32,180 bases of DNA from a virus. Made by a program: the position numbers and the translations under genes. The notes beneath the pieces were generated by a model. It worked only from the letters and a program-made list of their open reading frames with translations. It did no database searches and was not told where the DNA came from. Below are positions 1-7,798 of this stretch, one piece after another (the first letter of the stretch is position 1; every line of letters begins with the position of its first letter). The DNA is taken from positions 1-32,180 of IMG/VR virus record IMGVR_UViG_3300017751_000106; one strand, given 5' to 3'.

Positions 1-1212
1 AGGGGATTGTTACAATTTCACAGGGGTCTTCCCATCAAGAGTGATGAGGACAAGAAGTGGTTAGGAATCCACGGAGCCAACTGTTTTGGCAACGACAAGA
101 TCGCCTTCGATGATCGCCTTGCGTGGGCCGAGGGATTCACCCGTGATGCCATACGGATTGCTAACGACCCGAGGGGAAACAGGGAATGGGCAGAGGCAGA
201 CGAGCCTTGGCAAGCGTTGGCGTGGTGCTTTGAATGGGCTGACCTCCACACCAAAACCTCCAAGAACTTTCAGACATACCTTCCGTGTGCGATGGACGCG
301 ACGAACTCTGGGTTACAGTTGTTATCGTTGTTGAGCAGGGATGAACATGGATGTCACGCCACCAACGTAAGTCCTACTGATGTCCCCGAAGACATCTACC
401 GGATGGTCTCGGATCACACCTTGGGAGTCCTTCGTGGTCATGCAGCCGAGGGTCGTGACTACGCTCGCCTTTGGGTGGACTTCGGTATAGGCCGGGTCAT
501 GGCGAAGCGCCCGGTCATGTGTTATTCTTATGGTTTAACTCCCTACTCCAACAGGGATTACGTAGCTTCATGGTATGATGAGACCCGCCGGCAACGTGGC
601 ATCGAGTGTGTCTTTGGTCGCCGGCACGTTTACCCAGCCATTAAGTATCTTGGGGATCTCCTGTGGGAAAGCATTGAGACGCTCCTTACTCGCCCGAAGC
701 TGGTCATGGATTGGTTCCAGGAGGTTGCCCATATGTTAGCGGAACAGGACGAGGCACTCACATGGACAACACCGAGTGGGTTCCGAGTGAGCCAAGACTA
801 CCGCAAGCAAGTCAGTCGTAAGGTTGCCACTTGGTTACACGGATCACTCACTGCTGTTAGATTCAAAGACAGCACCGACGAACTCGACACACGCAAGCAG
901 CGCAACGGGGTAGCTCCTAATGTAGTTCATAGTCTTGACGCTGCTGGTTTGGTGTTAACTACTAACGAAGCACATCGCCGTGGTGTTTATGACTTCGCGA
1001 TGATTCACGACAGCTTCGCCACTCACAGTAATAACTGCGATGTATTAGCCTCTTCGATACGCGACTCCTTTGCCGACATGTTCTCGAAAGATATTCTTGC
1101 AAGCCTAGCCGAACAATGGCAAAACAATAGTGTCGAGCCTCTACCTCCCTTACCGGACTACGGAAACTTTGATGTTAACACCCTTCGGGACTCCAAATAC
1201 TTTTTCAGCTAA
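1..1212 (+). CDS. T7-like single-subunit DNA-directed RNA polymerase, C-terminal part (5' truncated by window)
   Basis: This enzyme transcribes phage middle and late genes from phage-specific promoters. The frame is open to the window edge, so the N-terminal domain is missing; about 400 residues of fingers and palm are visible. Motifs matching T7 and SP6 polymerase in order are IHGANCFG, a D-containing AMDATNSG (first catalytic Asp), AKRPVMCYSYG (O-helix Lys and the sugar-selecting Tyr), LLWESIE, TTPSGF before the promoter-specificity loop, GVAPNVVHSLDAAG, and the IHDSF box with the second catalytic Asp. The protein ends in an aromatic tail (YFFS; T7 ends FAFA). The stretch between the EDIY box and AKRPVM is about 24 residues shorter than in T7. 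The TTG at position 7 is not taken as a start because the alignment continues upstream of it. Family call is secure; promoter specificity is unknown. Confidence 0.97.
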   Translation, partial: RGLLQFHRGLPIKSDEDKKWLGIHGANCFGNDKIAFDDRLAWAEGFTRDAIRIANDPRGNREWAEADEPWQALAWCFEWADLHTKTSKNFQTYLPCAMDATNSGLQLLSLLSRDEHGCHATNVSPTDVPEDIYRMVSDHTLGVLRGHAAEGRDYARLWVDFGIGRVMAKRPVMCYSYGLTPYSNRDYVASWYDETRRQRGIECVFGRRHVYPAIKYLGDLLWESIETLLTRPKLVMDWFQEVAHMLAEQDEALTWTTPSGFRVSQDYRKQVSRKVATWLHGSLTAVRFKDSTDELDTRKQRNGVAPNVVHSLDAAGLVLTTNEAHRRGVYDFAMIHDSFATHSNNCDVLASSIRDSFADMFSKDILASLAEQWQNNSVEPLPPLPDYGNFDVNTLRDSKYFFS

Positions 1213-1228
1213 CAATTAAAGCTGAGAG

Positions 1229-1256
1229 AACCACAAAAAAGAAACCACAAAAAAGA
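1229..1256 (+). repeat. Perfect 14-bp tandem duplication in the ssb leader
   Basis: AACCACAAAAAAGA occurs twice back to back. The last A of the second copy is the A of the ATG of the single-strand DNA-binding protein gene. The leader has no Shine-Dalgarno motif, so this A-rich duplicated tract is all that lies before the start. It may be a translation enhancer or a replication-slippage product. Confidence 0.8.
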
Positions 1257-1861
1257 TGAAAAACCAAAATCTAAAACTAACCACCCCAGTAGGTAAAAGC
1301 GTTTACCCTAAACTCATTGAGCCTGACACCAAGTTCGATGACAATGGGGTTTTCAGTTGTCGCTTGATCCTTAGTGAAGAGGACTACAATTCCGTTCACG
1401 CTCAGGTCGGGCCTTGGCTTGATGCCGAATACGAACGCCACTGTAAAGAGGCTGATGGTAAGAAGCTCAAGCGTCATGATAGCCCACCACTTAAGCAGAA
1501 TGATGACGGTGACTACGAGTTGTATGCCAAGCAAGTAGCTCGTCGTGAAACCAATAAGGGTGTTCTGAACTTCTCGGTCGCTCTCTTTGACAGCACCGGT
1601 AAGAAGCTTAACGATCCTCCTAACATTGGCAGCGGGTCAAAGCTCCGTCTGTCCGTTGAGCCACACTCTTGGAACAGCCCGATGCTTGGCGTTGGATACA
1701 CTCTTAGACTCCGTGCTGCTCAACTCATTGAGCTTGTTGAATACAATCCTGGTGGCGGCGAAGCCTTTGGGTTTGGTTCAGAGGATGGAGGATTTGTAAG
1801 CGAAGACCTCGGTGATGCGCTCACCGATGACAACGGTTCCGATGCCAAGGTTCCGTTCTAA
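1256..1861 (+). CDS. T7 gp2.5-like single-stranded DNA-binding protein
   Basis: It coats single-stranded DNA at the fork and coordinates polymerase and primase-helicase. The 201-residue length is close to T7 gp2.5 (232). The N-terminal half (LTTPVGKSVYPKLIEPDTKF...GVFSCRLIL) looks like the OB-fold of this family. The C-terminus is strongly acidic and ends in a lone Phe (SDAKVPF), the gp2.5 signature needed for contacts with polymerase and helicase. It directly follows the RNA polymerase gene, 43 nt downstream; T7 ligase and kinase-class genes are absent here. The ATG at 1256 has an A-rich, Shine-Dalgarno-less leader. Its 3' end overlaps the endonuclease gene. Confidence 0.9.
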   Translation: MKNQNLKLTTPVGKSVYPKLIEPDTKFDDNGVFSCRLILSEEDYNSVHAQVGPWLDAEYERHCKEADGKKLKRHDSPPLKQNDDGDYELYAKQVARRETNKGVLNFSVALFDSTGKKLNDPPNIGSGSKLRLSVEPHSWNSPMLGVGYTLRLRAAQLIELVEYNPGGGEAFGFGSEDGGFVSEDLGDALTDDNGSDAKVPF

Positions 1862-2195
1862 ATTTGAAAAGAGGTTGGCCCTTGCACTAGAACGTGCGGG
1901 GGTCAGCTTCGGCTACGAGACCGAACGTATCGGCTACCTCAAGCAGCACCACTACACTCCTGACTTCGTTCTTGAGAATGGTGTTATGCTGGAGGCCAAG
2001 GGCCGGTTCCTTGCGAGCGACCGTGCCAAGCATCTGTTGGTCAAGAAGCAGCACCCAGAGATGGACATAAGGTTCGTCTTCATGCGAGCTTCTAACACCC
2101 TGACCAAACGGAGCAAGACCACCTATGGAGATTGGTGTGACAAGCACGGATTCCTTTGGTGTGAGAATAGCATTCCTCGTTCTTGGTTCGACTAG
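1815..2195 (+). CDS. T7 endonuclease I-like Holliday junction resolvase (gp3)
   Basis: It resolves branched phage DNA before packaging and helps degrade host DNA. The 126-residue product carries the whole nuclease core: SKFEKRL (equivalent of T7 Glu20), YTPDF (Asp55), LEAKG (Glu65 and Lys67), then HLLVKKQHPEMDIRFVF and TYGDWCDKHGF, all aligning with T7 gp3. It lacks roughly ten N-terminal residues of T7 gp3, which take part in domain-swapped dimerisation. Start choice is uncertain: GTG 1812, ATG 1815, ATG 1827 and ATG 1842 are in frame and none has a clear ribosome-binding site. All overlap the acidic tail of ssb, suggesting translational coupling. Confidence 0.93.
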   Translation: MRSPMTTVPMPRFRSKFEKRLALALERAGVSFGYETERIGYLKQHHYTPDFVLENGVMLEAKGRFLASDRAKHLLVKKQHPEMDIRFVFMRASNTLTKRSKTTYGDWCDKHGFLWCENSIPRSWFD

Positions 2196-2207
2196 GTAAC
2201 CACCACC

Positions 2208-3797
2208 ATGTATAAACAAACACATTTGCCGTGCGATGAGTGCGGCTCAAGCGATGCCTTGTGCATCAACGAAGATGATTCGACTTACTGCCACTCATGT
2301 GGCTCCTACAAGCGACCATCTGAAGACACAAAAATTGAAATGAAAATAAACAAACCATTACACTCTACGGATGATACGTTCCTTAATGGACGTTACTCCG
2401 ACATACCCGCCCGTCACATAACCCACGACACCTGTCGCCACATGCGTTACCACATTGGTGAATACAAAGGACGGTGTTGTCACATTGCTGACTACTATAA
2501 CGATGACCGCAAACTGGTAGGACAGAAGCTACGCTTTGAAGGCAAGCAGTTCATGATCCTCGGTAAGATTGCTGATCGATTCTATGGACAACACCTGCAC
2601 CCGATGGGGGGACGGAAGTTAGTTGTTACTGAAGGCGAGGTTGATGCCTTGAGTGTTAGCCAGATACAGGAAAACAAATATGCCGTGGTCTCCCTTCCGA
2701 CTGGATCGCAATCAGCCGCTAATGTCTTTAAGAAAAACTTGAGATGGCTTGAGAAGTGGGATGAGGTTATCCTGATGTTCGACGAGGATGAACCAGGTCG
2801 TAAAGCAGTGGAGGATGTTGTTGGTATTCTTCCAGCAGGGAAAGCCAAGGTCGCCCGTCTGCCGTTAAAGGATGCCAACGAATGCTTGGCCAACAAGAGA
2901 TCCAAGGATGTTATCCATGCGATCTTCCAAGCTAACCCATGGAGACCTGATGCAATTATTTCTGGTTCTGACATCCATGAAAGATTGGTTAACCCGAAGC
3001 ACACCGAAAGCATTCCTTACCCATTCGATGGTCTTAACAACATGACCCGAGGAATACGCAAGGGAGAGATTGTTACCTTTTGTGCGGGTAGTGGACAAGG
3101 GAAGTCACAGATCTGTCGTATCATCTGTCATCACATCCTCACCACCACTGATAAGTCCGTGGGATACATCGCCCTTGAGGAATCCATTGAGCGCACTGCG
3201 TTGGGTATCGTTGGATTGGAGATGGGCAAACAACTACACCTCGACCCTGAGTCAATCTATGAAGACCTTGAGTTTGATGAGGCTTACACCAACACTGTAG
3301 GCTCTGGAAGGATGTGGTTATATGACCATTGGGGAAGCCTCGATGCCGACCGTCTGTTGTCACATGTCATGCACATGGCGAAGGCGATGGATGTTGAGTA
3401 TGTCGTTCTTGATCATGTCAGCATTGTTGTTAGTGGTATGCAAGATGGCGACGAACGCCGCATGATTGATAACCTTATGACCAAGCTCCGTGCGTTAGTT
3501 GAGGAGTGTGGCATTGCGTTAATCCTGGTGAGCCACCTTAAGCGTCCCTCGGATGGACGAGGACATGAAGAGGGAACCAGCACCAGCCTTGCACACCTCC
3601 GAGGATCAGCAGCGATTGCCCAGCTATCAGACATGGTGGTGGGCTTGGAGCGTAACCAGCAAGACACTGAGCATAAGCACCTTACAGCAATCCGCGTTCT
3701 CAAGAACCGCTTCAGCGGTGAGACCGGAGTGTGCGACAACCTATCATTTAACCCAATCACTGGTCGCATGGCTGAGTGTAACTTTGAAGCTCTCTAA
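2208..3797 (+). CDS. Bifunctional DNA primase-helicase (T7 gp4-like)
   Basis: It unwinds DNA as a hexamer and makes primers for the lagging strand. The 529 residues show an N-terminal zinc-binding domain (Cys9, Cys12, Cys28, Cys31), a TOPRIM primase core with VVTEGEVDALS (Glu142, Asp146) and MFDEDEPGRKA, then a RecA-type DnaB helicase domain with Walker A GSGQGKS (294-300), VVLDHVSI as Walker B and LILVSHLKRP. T7 gp4A is 566 residues, so this is full length. The helicase-only start used in T7 (gp4B) was not searched for in detail. It lies 12 nt after endonuclease I and 5 nt before DNA polymerase. There is no T7 lysozyme gene (gp3.5) upstream, where T7 has one. Confidence 0.97.
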   Translation: MYKQTHLPCDECGSSDALCINEDDSTYCHSCGSYKRPSEDTKIEMKINKPLHSTDDTFLNGRYSDIPARHITHDTCRHMRYHIGEYKGRCCHIADYYNDDRKLVGQKLRFEGKQFMILGKIADRFYGQHLHPMGGRKLVVTEGEVDALSVSQIQENKYAVVSLPTGSQSAANVFKKNLRWLEKWDEVILMFDEDEPGRKAVEDVVGILPAGKAKVARLPLKDANECLANKRSKDVIHAIFQANPWRPDAIISGSDIHERLVNPKHTESIPYPFDGLNNMTRGIRKGEIVTFCAGSGQGKSQICRIICHHILTTTDKSVGYIALEESIERTALGIVGLEMGKQLHLDPESIYEDLEFDEAYTNTVGSGRMWLYDHWGSLDADRLLSHVMHMAKAMDVEYVVLDHVSIVVSGMQDGDERRMIDNLMTKLRALVEECGIALILVSHLKRPSDGRGHEEGTSTSLAHLRGSAAIAQLSDMVVGLERNQQDTEHKHLTAIRVLKNRFSGETGVCDNLSFNPITGRMAECNFEAL

Positions 3798-3802
3798 TAA
3801 TT

Positions 3803-5647
3803 ATGAAAACTAAAATGCTATTCTTCGACATCGAGACCAACGCCATTGACCATTGGCCAACCCTCGGTGGATTAACAACCCTCCACTGCATCAGTGTGTT
3901 TAACGCTGAGACCAACTCAATGCGATCCTTCAACTCCCACAAAGGGGATCTTCAAGAGGGTGTGGATTATCTTAACTCAGCGCACAACATCTGTGGTCAC
4001 AACAGTATTAACTTTGATGCGCCGGCACTCCGTAAGCTGGGCTACGAGATCAAGGCCAAGGTGGTGGACACCAAGGTCATGTCTGCTGTCATCGCTACTG
4101 ACCTCTATGAAAAGGATGTTAAGACGATGGGGGAGGAGTTCCCGAAGAACCTTAGAGGTCGCCACAGTCTCAAGGCATGGGGGCTTCGCTTAGGTAACCA
4201 GAAGTCAGACCACGGGGAGTCCGAGGACTGGACACAATGGAGCCAAGAGATGGAGGACTACTGCGAGCAAGACGTTCGTGTGACTGCCTCCCTCTTCAAA
4301 CACTTCATGGATCAGAAACCCTCGTCCGAGATGTTACACCTGGAGCATGACTTTGCGGAGTTGATGACCGTGCAAGAGATGAATGGTTGGCCCTTTGATA
4401 TGGATGCCGCCAATGCGCTCACTGAGACGCTCATGGCGCGCCGTGCAGAGATGCGTGATGAACTCCAAGATATGTTCCCTGCGACCACCGAGGAGATGAA
4501 GACACCGAAGGGATGGAGTGTTGATGTTGATGGGAAAACCTACCACGCTGCCACCAAGGGAGGCTTGAAGCTCGTCCTAAAGGAAGCGGGATTGAAACAG
4601 GTGTTAGCGGATAAAGCAGTTAAGACTGGCAACAAAACCAAGACCGTTCCATTCAACCCTAACAGCCGCGACCAGATAGCTGAACGCTTGATGAACATGG
4701 GGTGGAAGCCTAACGCCTACGAAGGGAAGCGACCGAAGATTGACGAAGCAGTTCTGCGTGGCGTTGAGACACCGGAAGCGGATATGTTGTTGGAGTATTT
4801 GTTAATCACCAAACGCTTGGGGCAAGTTGCCGAGGGTCGTAACGCTTGGTTAAAGATGGTAAAGGATGGACGCATACACGGTGAGGTTAACACCAACGGT
4901 GCAGTCTCCGGTAGATGCACTCACACCCGTCCTAATGTTGCCCAAGTGCCAGCAGTTCGTGCGACATACGGAACGGAATGTAGATCGTGCTTCACGGTTC
5001 CCGAAGGTAAGGTGTTGGTTGGTGCTGATGCCAGTGGCTTGGAGCTACGATGTCTTGCCCACTACCTTCACCCTTACGACAACGGATCATACGGAAGGAC
5101 AATCCTGGAAGGTGACATCCACACTGCTAACCAACAAGCTGCGGGGTTACCCACAAGGGACGAGGCTAAGCGATTCATCTATGCGTTCCTTTACGGAGGA
5201 GGCGATGAGTTGGTTGGAAACATTGTTGGTGGAGGAAGACGCGAAGGAAAACGAATCAAGGAAGCCTTCAAGCGTAAGACCCCAGCCGTGGCTCGCCTGT
5301 TGAAAAGCATCGAGCAAGCCCTCAAAGGGAAGACATGGTTAGGCGGTTTGGATGGTCGCAAGCTGCACTGTCGCTCTGCACACTCCGCATTGAATCTTTT
5401 GTTACAGTCAAGTGGAGCAGTTGTCATGAAGAAGGGGTTGGTTGTTTTTGCGCGTGACGCAAAGCTACCTTACGAACTTCACGGTAACATCCACGACGAG
5501 GTTCAGTTCTCCTGTCTACCGGAACACGCTGATGAACTCGGTAAGTTGTTCTGTGATTCACTCACCAAGGCCGGCGAGGAGTTGAAATTCAAATGCCGTC
5601 TTGACGGTGAATACAAGGTAGGATCTAATTGGGCTGAAACACACTAG
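3803..5647 (+). CDS. Family A DNA polymerase with 3'-5' exonuclease (T7 gp5-like)
   Basis: This is the replicative polymerase. The N-terminal exonuclease has FFDIETN (Asp9 and Glu11). The polymerase domain has motif A VGADASGLELRCLAHYL (Asp409), motif B RDEAKRFIYAFLYGGG (Lys456, Tyr460, equivalent to T7 Tyr526) and motif C HDEVQ (Asp565). GLDGRKLHCRSAHSALN and the C-terminal SNWAETH match T7 gp5 (GPNWAICH). At 614 residues it is about 90 shorter than T7. The shortfall includes the thumb region before FNPNSRDQI, which lacks the long basic loop that binds thioredoxin in T7, so processivity probably does not depend on host thioredoxin in the same way (inference). The ATG has no Shine-Dalgarno motif. 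Confidence 0.97.
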   Translation: MKTKMLFFDIETNAIDHWPTLGGLTTLHCISVFNAETNSMRSFNSHKGDLQEGVDYLNSAHNICGHNSINFDAPALRKLGYEIKAKVVDTKVMSAVIATDLYEKDVKTMGEEFPKNLRGRHSLKAWGLRLGNQKSDHGESEDWTQWSQEMEDYCEQDVRVTASLFKHFMDQKPSSEMLHLEHDFAELMTVQEMNGWPFDMDAANALTETLMARRAEMRDELQDMFPATTEEMKTPKGWSVDVDGKTYHAATKGGLKLVLKEAGLKQVLADKAVKTGNKTKTVPFNPNSRDQIAERLMNMGWKPNAYEGKRPKIDEAVLRGVETPEADMLLEYLLITKRLGQVAEGRNAWLKMVKDGRIHGEVNTNGAVSGRCTHTRPNVAQVPAVRATYGTECRSCFTVPEGKVLVGADASGLELRCLAHYLHPYDNGSYGRTILEGDIHTANQQAAGLPTRDEAKRFIYAFLYGGGDELVGNIVGGGRREGKRIKEAFKRKTPAVARLLKSIEQALKGKTWLGGLDGRKLHCRSAHSALNLLLQSSGAVVMKKGLVVFARDAKLPYELHGNIHDEVQFSCLPEHADELGKLFCDSLTKAGEELKFKCRLDGEYKVGSNWAETH

Positions 5648-5651
5648 GTTG

Positions 5652-6221
5652 ATGAAAGTCTTAATAGCTTGCGAATACAGTGGAACGGTAAGAGATGCGT
5701 TCACCGAGTTAGGACATGAAGCTATGTCGTGTGATCTTCTTCCAACTGAAAAACCAGGACACCACTATGAGGGTGATGTGCGAGATGTTCTTGATTACCC
5801 GTGGGACTTAATGATCGCTCATCCTCCTTGCACTCATCTCAGTGTATCCGGTGCGCGTCACTTTAAGGAAAAGCAATTAGACGGGAGACAACAGACAGCA
5901 GTTTCTTTCTTCATGAGTCTTGCACACGCTAACATCCCGATGATTGCTATTGAGAATCCGGTGTGTGTGATGTCCTCACTGTGGCGTAAGCCTGATCAAA
6001 TCATCCAGCCTTGGCAGTATGGGCACGGAGAAACCAAATCCACCTGCTTGTGGTTAAAAGGTCTTCCAGATCTAACACCCACGGAAATCGTGGAGGGAAG
6101 AGAAGCGAGGATACACCGACTTCCCCCAAGTGAGGAGCGTTGGAAAATACGAAGTGAAACTTATCTAGGAATAGCCAAAGCAATGGCAAGTCAGTGGGGA
6201 AACGTGCTGACGTTACGTTAA
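5652..6221 (+). CDS. Compact phage DNA cytosine-methyltransferase-like protein
   Basis: The 189-residue protein has a Rossmann-like SAM-binding start (KVLIACEYSGTVRDAF), a PPC box in IAHPPCTHLSVSGARHF that matches the catalytic-Cys motif IV of C5 methyltransferases, and IENPV matching motif VI. Classical C5 enzymes exceed 300 residues; no target-recognition domain or motifs VIII-X are visible. The C-terminal ERWKIRSETYLGIAKAMASQWG is a hallmark I recall from a phage family of this short size. Its role is unproven: DNA modification against host restriction is likely, but a nucleotide-level activity is possible. It sits between polymerase and exonuclease, where T7 has no such gene. ATG 5652 is preferred over the in-frame TTG at 5649; it lies 4 nt after the polymerase stop. 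Confidence 0.75.
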   Translation: MKVLIACEYSGTVRDAFTELGHEAMSCDLLPTEKPGHHYEGDVRDVLDYPWDLMIAHPPCTHLSVSGARHFKEKQLDGRQQTAVSFFMSLAHANIPMIAIENPVCVMSSLWRKPDQIIQPWQYGHGETKSTCLWLKGLPDLTPTEIVEGREARIHRLPPSEERWKIRSETYLGIAKAMASQWGNVLTLR

Positions 6222-6240
6222 CAAAAAAAAACAAAACATT

Positions 6241-6981
6241 ATGAGTAAGAAAATATACATCGACGGCGACATGCTTCTCTATCGGGCAGCGTTCTCAGCC
6301 GAAAAAGAAATCAAGTGGGATGATGACATCTTCACTGTTCACTCCGACTTCTCGGATCTCAAGGACTGTTTCATCATGGTCACTGACTGCATCAACGAGA
6401 TCCTTATGGTGGACGAGGAGGAAGGCGACAAGGTAACAATGGTCTTCTCGGATCGCTACACCTTCCGTCACGAGATCAACCCTCTTTACAAAGCTCACAG
6501 GCGCGAGAAGAGAACTCCACTTGGCCTCGGTGCTTTGAGGGACTGGGCTTGTGACACATGGGAAACCCAACACGAGCAACGCTTGGAAGCCGATGATGTC
6601 CTTGGGATTATTGGAAGCAGTGAACCAGGTTCTATTATTGTTAGTGGAGACAAAGACTTCGCGACAGTTCCGTGCATCTGGTATAACTTCCTTAAGGACG
6701 AATTACGCACCGTGACCTTGGAGGAAGCCGACAGACAGCACCTAGTCCAGACGCTTGCCGGCGATGCCACCGATGGATACTTTGGTGTTCCTCGGATCGG
6801 CTTGAAGACTGCTGAAAAGCTCCTTGATAAAGAGGGTGCGGAATGGCAGACTGTTGTTAATGCTTATGAGAAAGCCGGAATGGGGGAGGACGAAGCGTTG
6901 CTCAATGCACGCATGGCGTTTATCCTTCGGGACGGTTACTACGATAAAGACACAAAGGAGATAACACTATGGACACCGTAA
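6241..6981 (+). CDS. 5'-3' exonuclease (T7 gp6-like, FEN/5'-nuclease fold)
   Basis: It removes RNA primers and degrades host DNA into nucleotides. Metal-binding acids lie at the N-terminus (IYIDGDMLLYRAAF), in RLEADDVLGI and in VSGDKDF. The helix-3-turn-helix DNA-binding segment is AGDATDGYFGVPRIGLKTAEKLL, typical of the family. At 246 residues it is somewhat shorter than T7 gp6 (300). The ATG follows a 19-nt A-rich leader with no Shine-Dalgarno motif. Its last 13 nt overlap the next small gene, whose Shine-Dalgarno-like AAGGAG lies inside this gene. Confidence 0.93.
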   Translation: MSKKIYIDGDMLLYRAAFSAEKEIKWDDDIFTVHSDFSDLKDCFIMVTDCINEILMVDEEEGDKVTMVFSDRYTFRHEINPLYKAHRREKRTPLGLGALRDWACDTWETQHEQRLEADDVLGIIGSSEPGSIIVSGDKDFATVPCIWYNFLKDELRTVTLEEADRQHLVQTLAGDATDGYFGVPRIGLKTAEKLLDKEGAEWQTVVNAYEKAGMGEDEALLNARMAFILRDGYYDKDTKEITLWTP

Positions 6982-7094
6982 AAGAAACCCGCCAACAGAT
7001 ACTTAAAGAGGATATAGCCGTTCTTGATCAAGCCATTCTAAGGCTCAAAGCGAAACGCGCAAAACTCCGAAAGCTACTCAAGGATGAAGAATAA
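6969..7094 (+). CDS. Small 41-residue charged coiled-coil-like protein
   Basis: MDTVKETRQQILKEDI... is 41 residues, almost wholly helical in composition, with a regular L/I spacing (ILKEDIAVLDQAILRLKAKRAKLRKLL) and a Lys/Arg-rich second half. I do not recognise it. Support for a real gene comes from AAGGAG about 7 nt upstream of the ATG, one of the few good Shine-Dalgarno sites in the window, from overlaps with both neighbours (13 nt with the exonuclease and 11 nt with the next gene), and from filling the only gap between them. It could be a small dimerising regulator; no function is assigned. Confidence 0.65.
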   Translation: MDTVKETRQQILKEDIAVLDQAILRLKAKRAKLRKLLKDEE

Positions 7095-7395
7095 CACCAT
7101 ACACATTGAAGGAACCGCCGAGGAGCGCAAGATGATTCCCCTGTATCGGGGGTTGTTGTGTTATTTCCCAGATGCTCTTGTTGAAGTCGCCAAGCAATCC
7201 GTTAAGGGTAACATCCAGCATCACCCAGATTCCTTGGATATATGGTGGGATAAAAGCAAGTCTCAGGATGAATTAGATGCCATGTTGAGACACACCTTGG
7301 AGGGGGACTGGGCGGCAATGGCATGGCGAGCTTTGGCTCATCTTCAAAGGCAACTCGATGAACAGACCCATAATAGGACTGTTAACAATGAGTGA
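7084..7395 (+). CDS. dATP/dGTP diphosphohydrolase-like small protein (DUF5664-like)
   Basis: The 103-residue protein matches from memory the phage family annotated as dATP/dGTP diphosphohydrolase, N-terminal (DUF5664): RKMIPLYRGLLCYFPDALVEVA, then WWDKSKSQDELDAMLRH, then MAWRALAHLQRQLDE. The conserved D/E and H residues (DELDAMLRH) are present. A role in trimming deoxynucleotide pools is inferred. It sits between the exonuclease, which releases host nucleotides, and the virion genes. The start ATG overlaps the preceding gene by 11 nt, and its stop overlaps the next ATG in ATGAGTGA. A candidate phage promoter lies in its 3' end. No PurZ or DatZ gene is seen, so a 2-aminoadenine genome is not supported. 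Confidence 0.65.
   Translation: MKNNTIHIEGTAEERKMIPLYRGLLCYFPDALVEVAKQSVKGNIQHHPDSLDIWWDKSKSQDELDAMLRHTLEGDWAAMAWRALAHLQRQLDEQTHNRTVNNE
7359..7377 (+). promoter_or_regulatory. Candidate phage RNA polymerase promoter (phi6.5-like position)
   Basis: The 12-mer ACCCATAATAGG (7366-7377) recurs exactly at 30864-30875, where it runs into GGGAG. Aligned on the GG, this site shares about 10 of 17 positions with the T7 core TAATACGACTCACTATA. It lies just before the virion-gene block starting with a gp6.7-like gene, as T7 phi6.5 does. A shared 12-mer alone could arise by chance in 32 kb, so confidence is modest. Confidence 0.35.
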
Positions 7396-7588
7396 CTATA
7401 TACCGCCTGTCTCTACAGACTTGATTAAGTTCTTGGACGAACGTGTTCCAAGTAAGGATTTCTCCCCTAGCGATTCGCTTCGGGAGATTGACTTTTATGG
7501 GGGTAAGCGCGAACTCGTTAACTTTCTAAAACGTCTTCACGACGACCAGCTAGCTAACCATCTAAAACCATTCCACCCAGAAGACTAA
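7388..7588 (+). CDS. Conserved small phage protein of unknown function
   Basis: The 66-residue product starts MSDYIPPVSTDLIKFLDERVPS and ends LKPFHPED. It is acidic, with no membrane segment or motif I can name. The family resemblance is to short proteins found before the head genes of marine T7-like phages, but I cannot name it. ATG 7388 is chosen over an upstream in-frame ATG at 7358 because it overlaps the preceding stop (ATGAGTGA), typical of coupled phage genes, and has AGGA about 9 nt upstream. It is followed after 4 nt by the gp6.7-like gene. Confidence 0.7.
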   Translation: MSDYIPPVSTDLIKFLDERVPSKDFSPSDSLREIDFYGGKRELVNFLKRLHDDQLANHLKPFHPED

Positions 7589-7592
7589 AACC

Positions 7593-7790
7593 ATGTGCAT
7601 GTCTGTTAAAACTCCCGAACCACCGGAGCCTCCTGCGAGTCCTCCACCGCCTACTGCTATAGCCGAGACGGTTAAACCAAAAGATAAACCCGCCAAAGCC
7701 CAAGGGAAACCAAAGGGTGTGGCTAGCTTGGTGAAACGCCGCCCTGTCGTTGGTGGGTTAGGAATCTCAAAACAAACATCTAACTACTAA
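7593..7790 (+). CDS. T7 gp6.7-like small virion protein (Met-Cys N-terminus)
   Basis: The 65-residue product begins MCMSVKTPEPPEPP, followed by a proline run and a Lys-rich middle, and ends GGLGISKQTSNY. T7 gp6.7, a small virion protein, begins MCFSPKIKTPK, so the N-terminal block and gene position agree. The low-complexity P/K composition suits a flexible, ejected or portal-associated peptide. A second protein of the same style lies at 12452 (MCMSSNQS..., ending FNLNY). Function in this phage is inferred from position and the N-terminal motif only. Confidence 0.6.
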   Translation: MCMSVKTPEPPEPPASPPPPTAIAETVKPKDKPAKAQGKPKGVASLVKRRPVVGGLGISKQTSNY

Positions 7791-7798
7791 ATTGTATT

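Noticed and set aside
7084-7395. 2-aminoadenine (Z) genome pathway
   Set aside because: Only a diphosphohydrolase-like gene is present. PurZ and DatZ are not seen and the polymerase is a T7 type rather than DpoZ.
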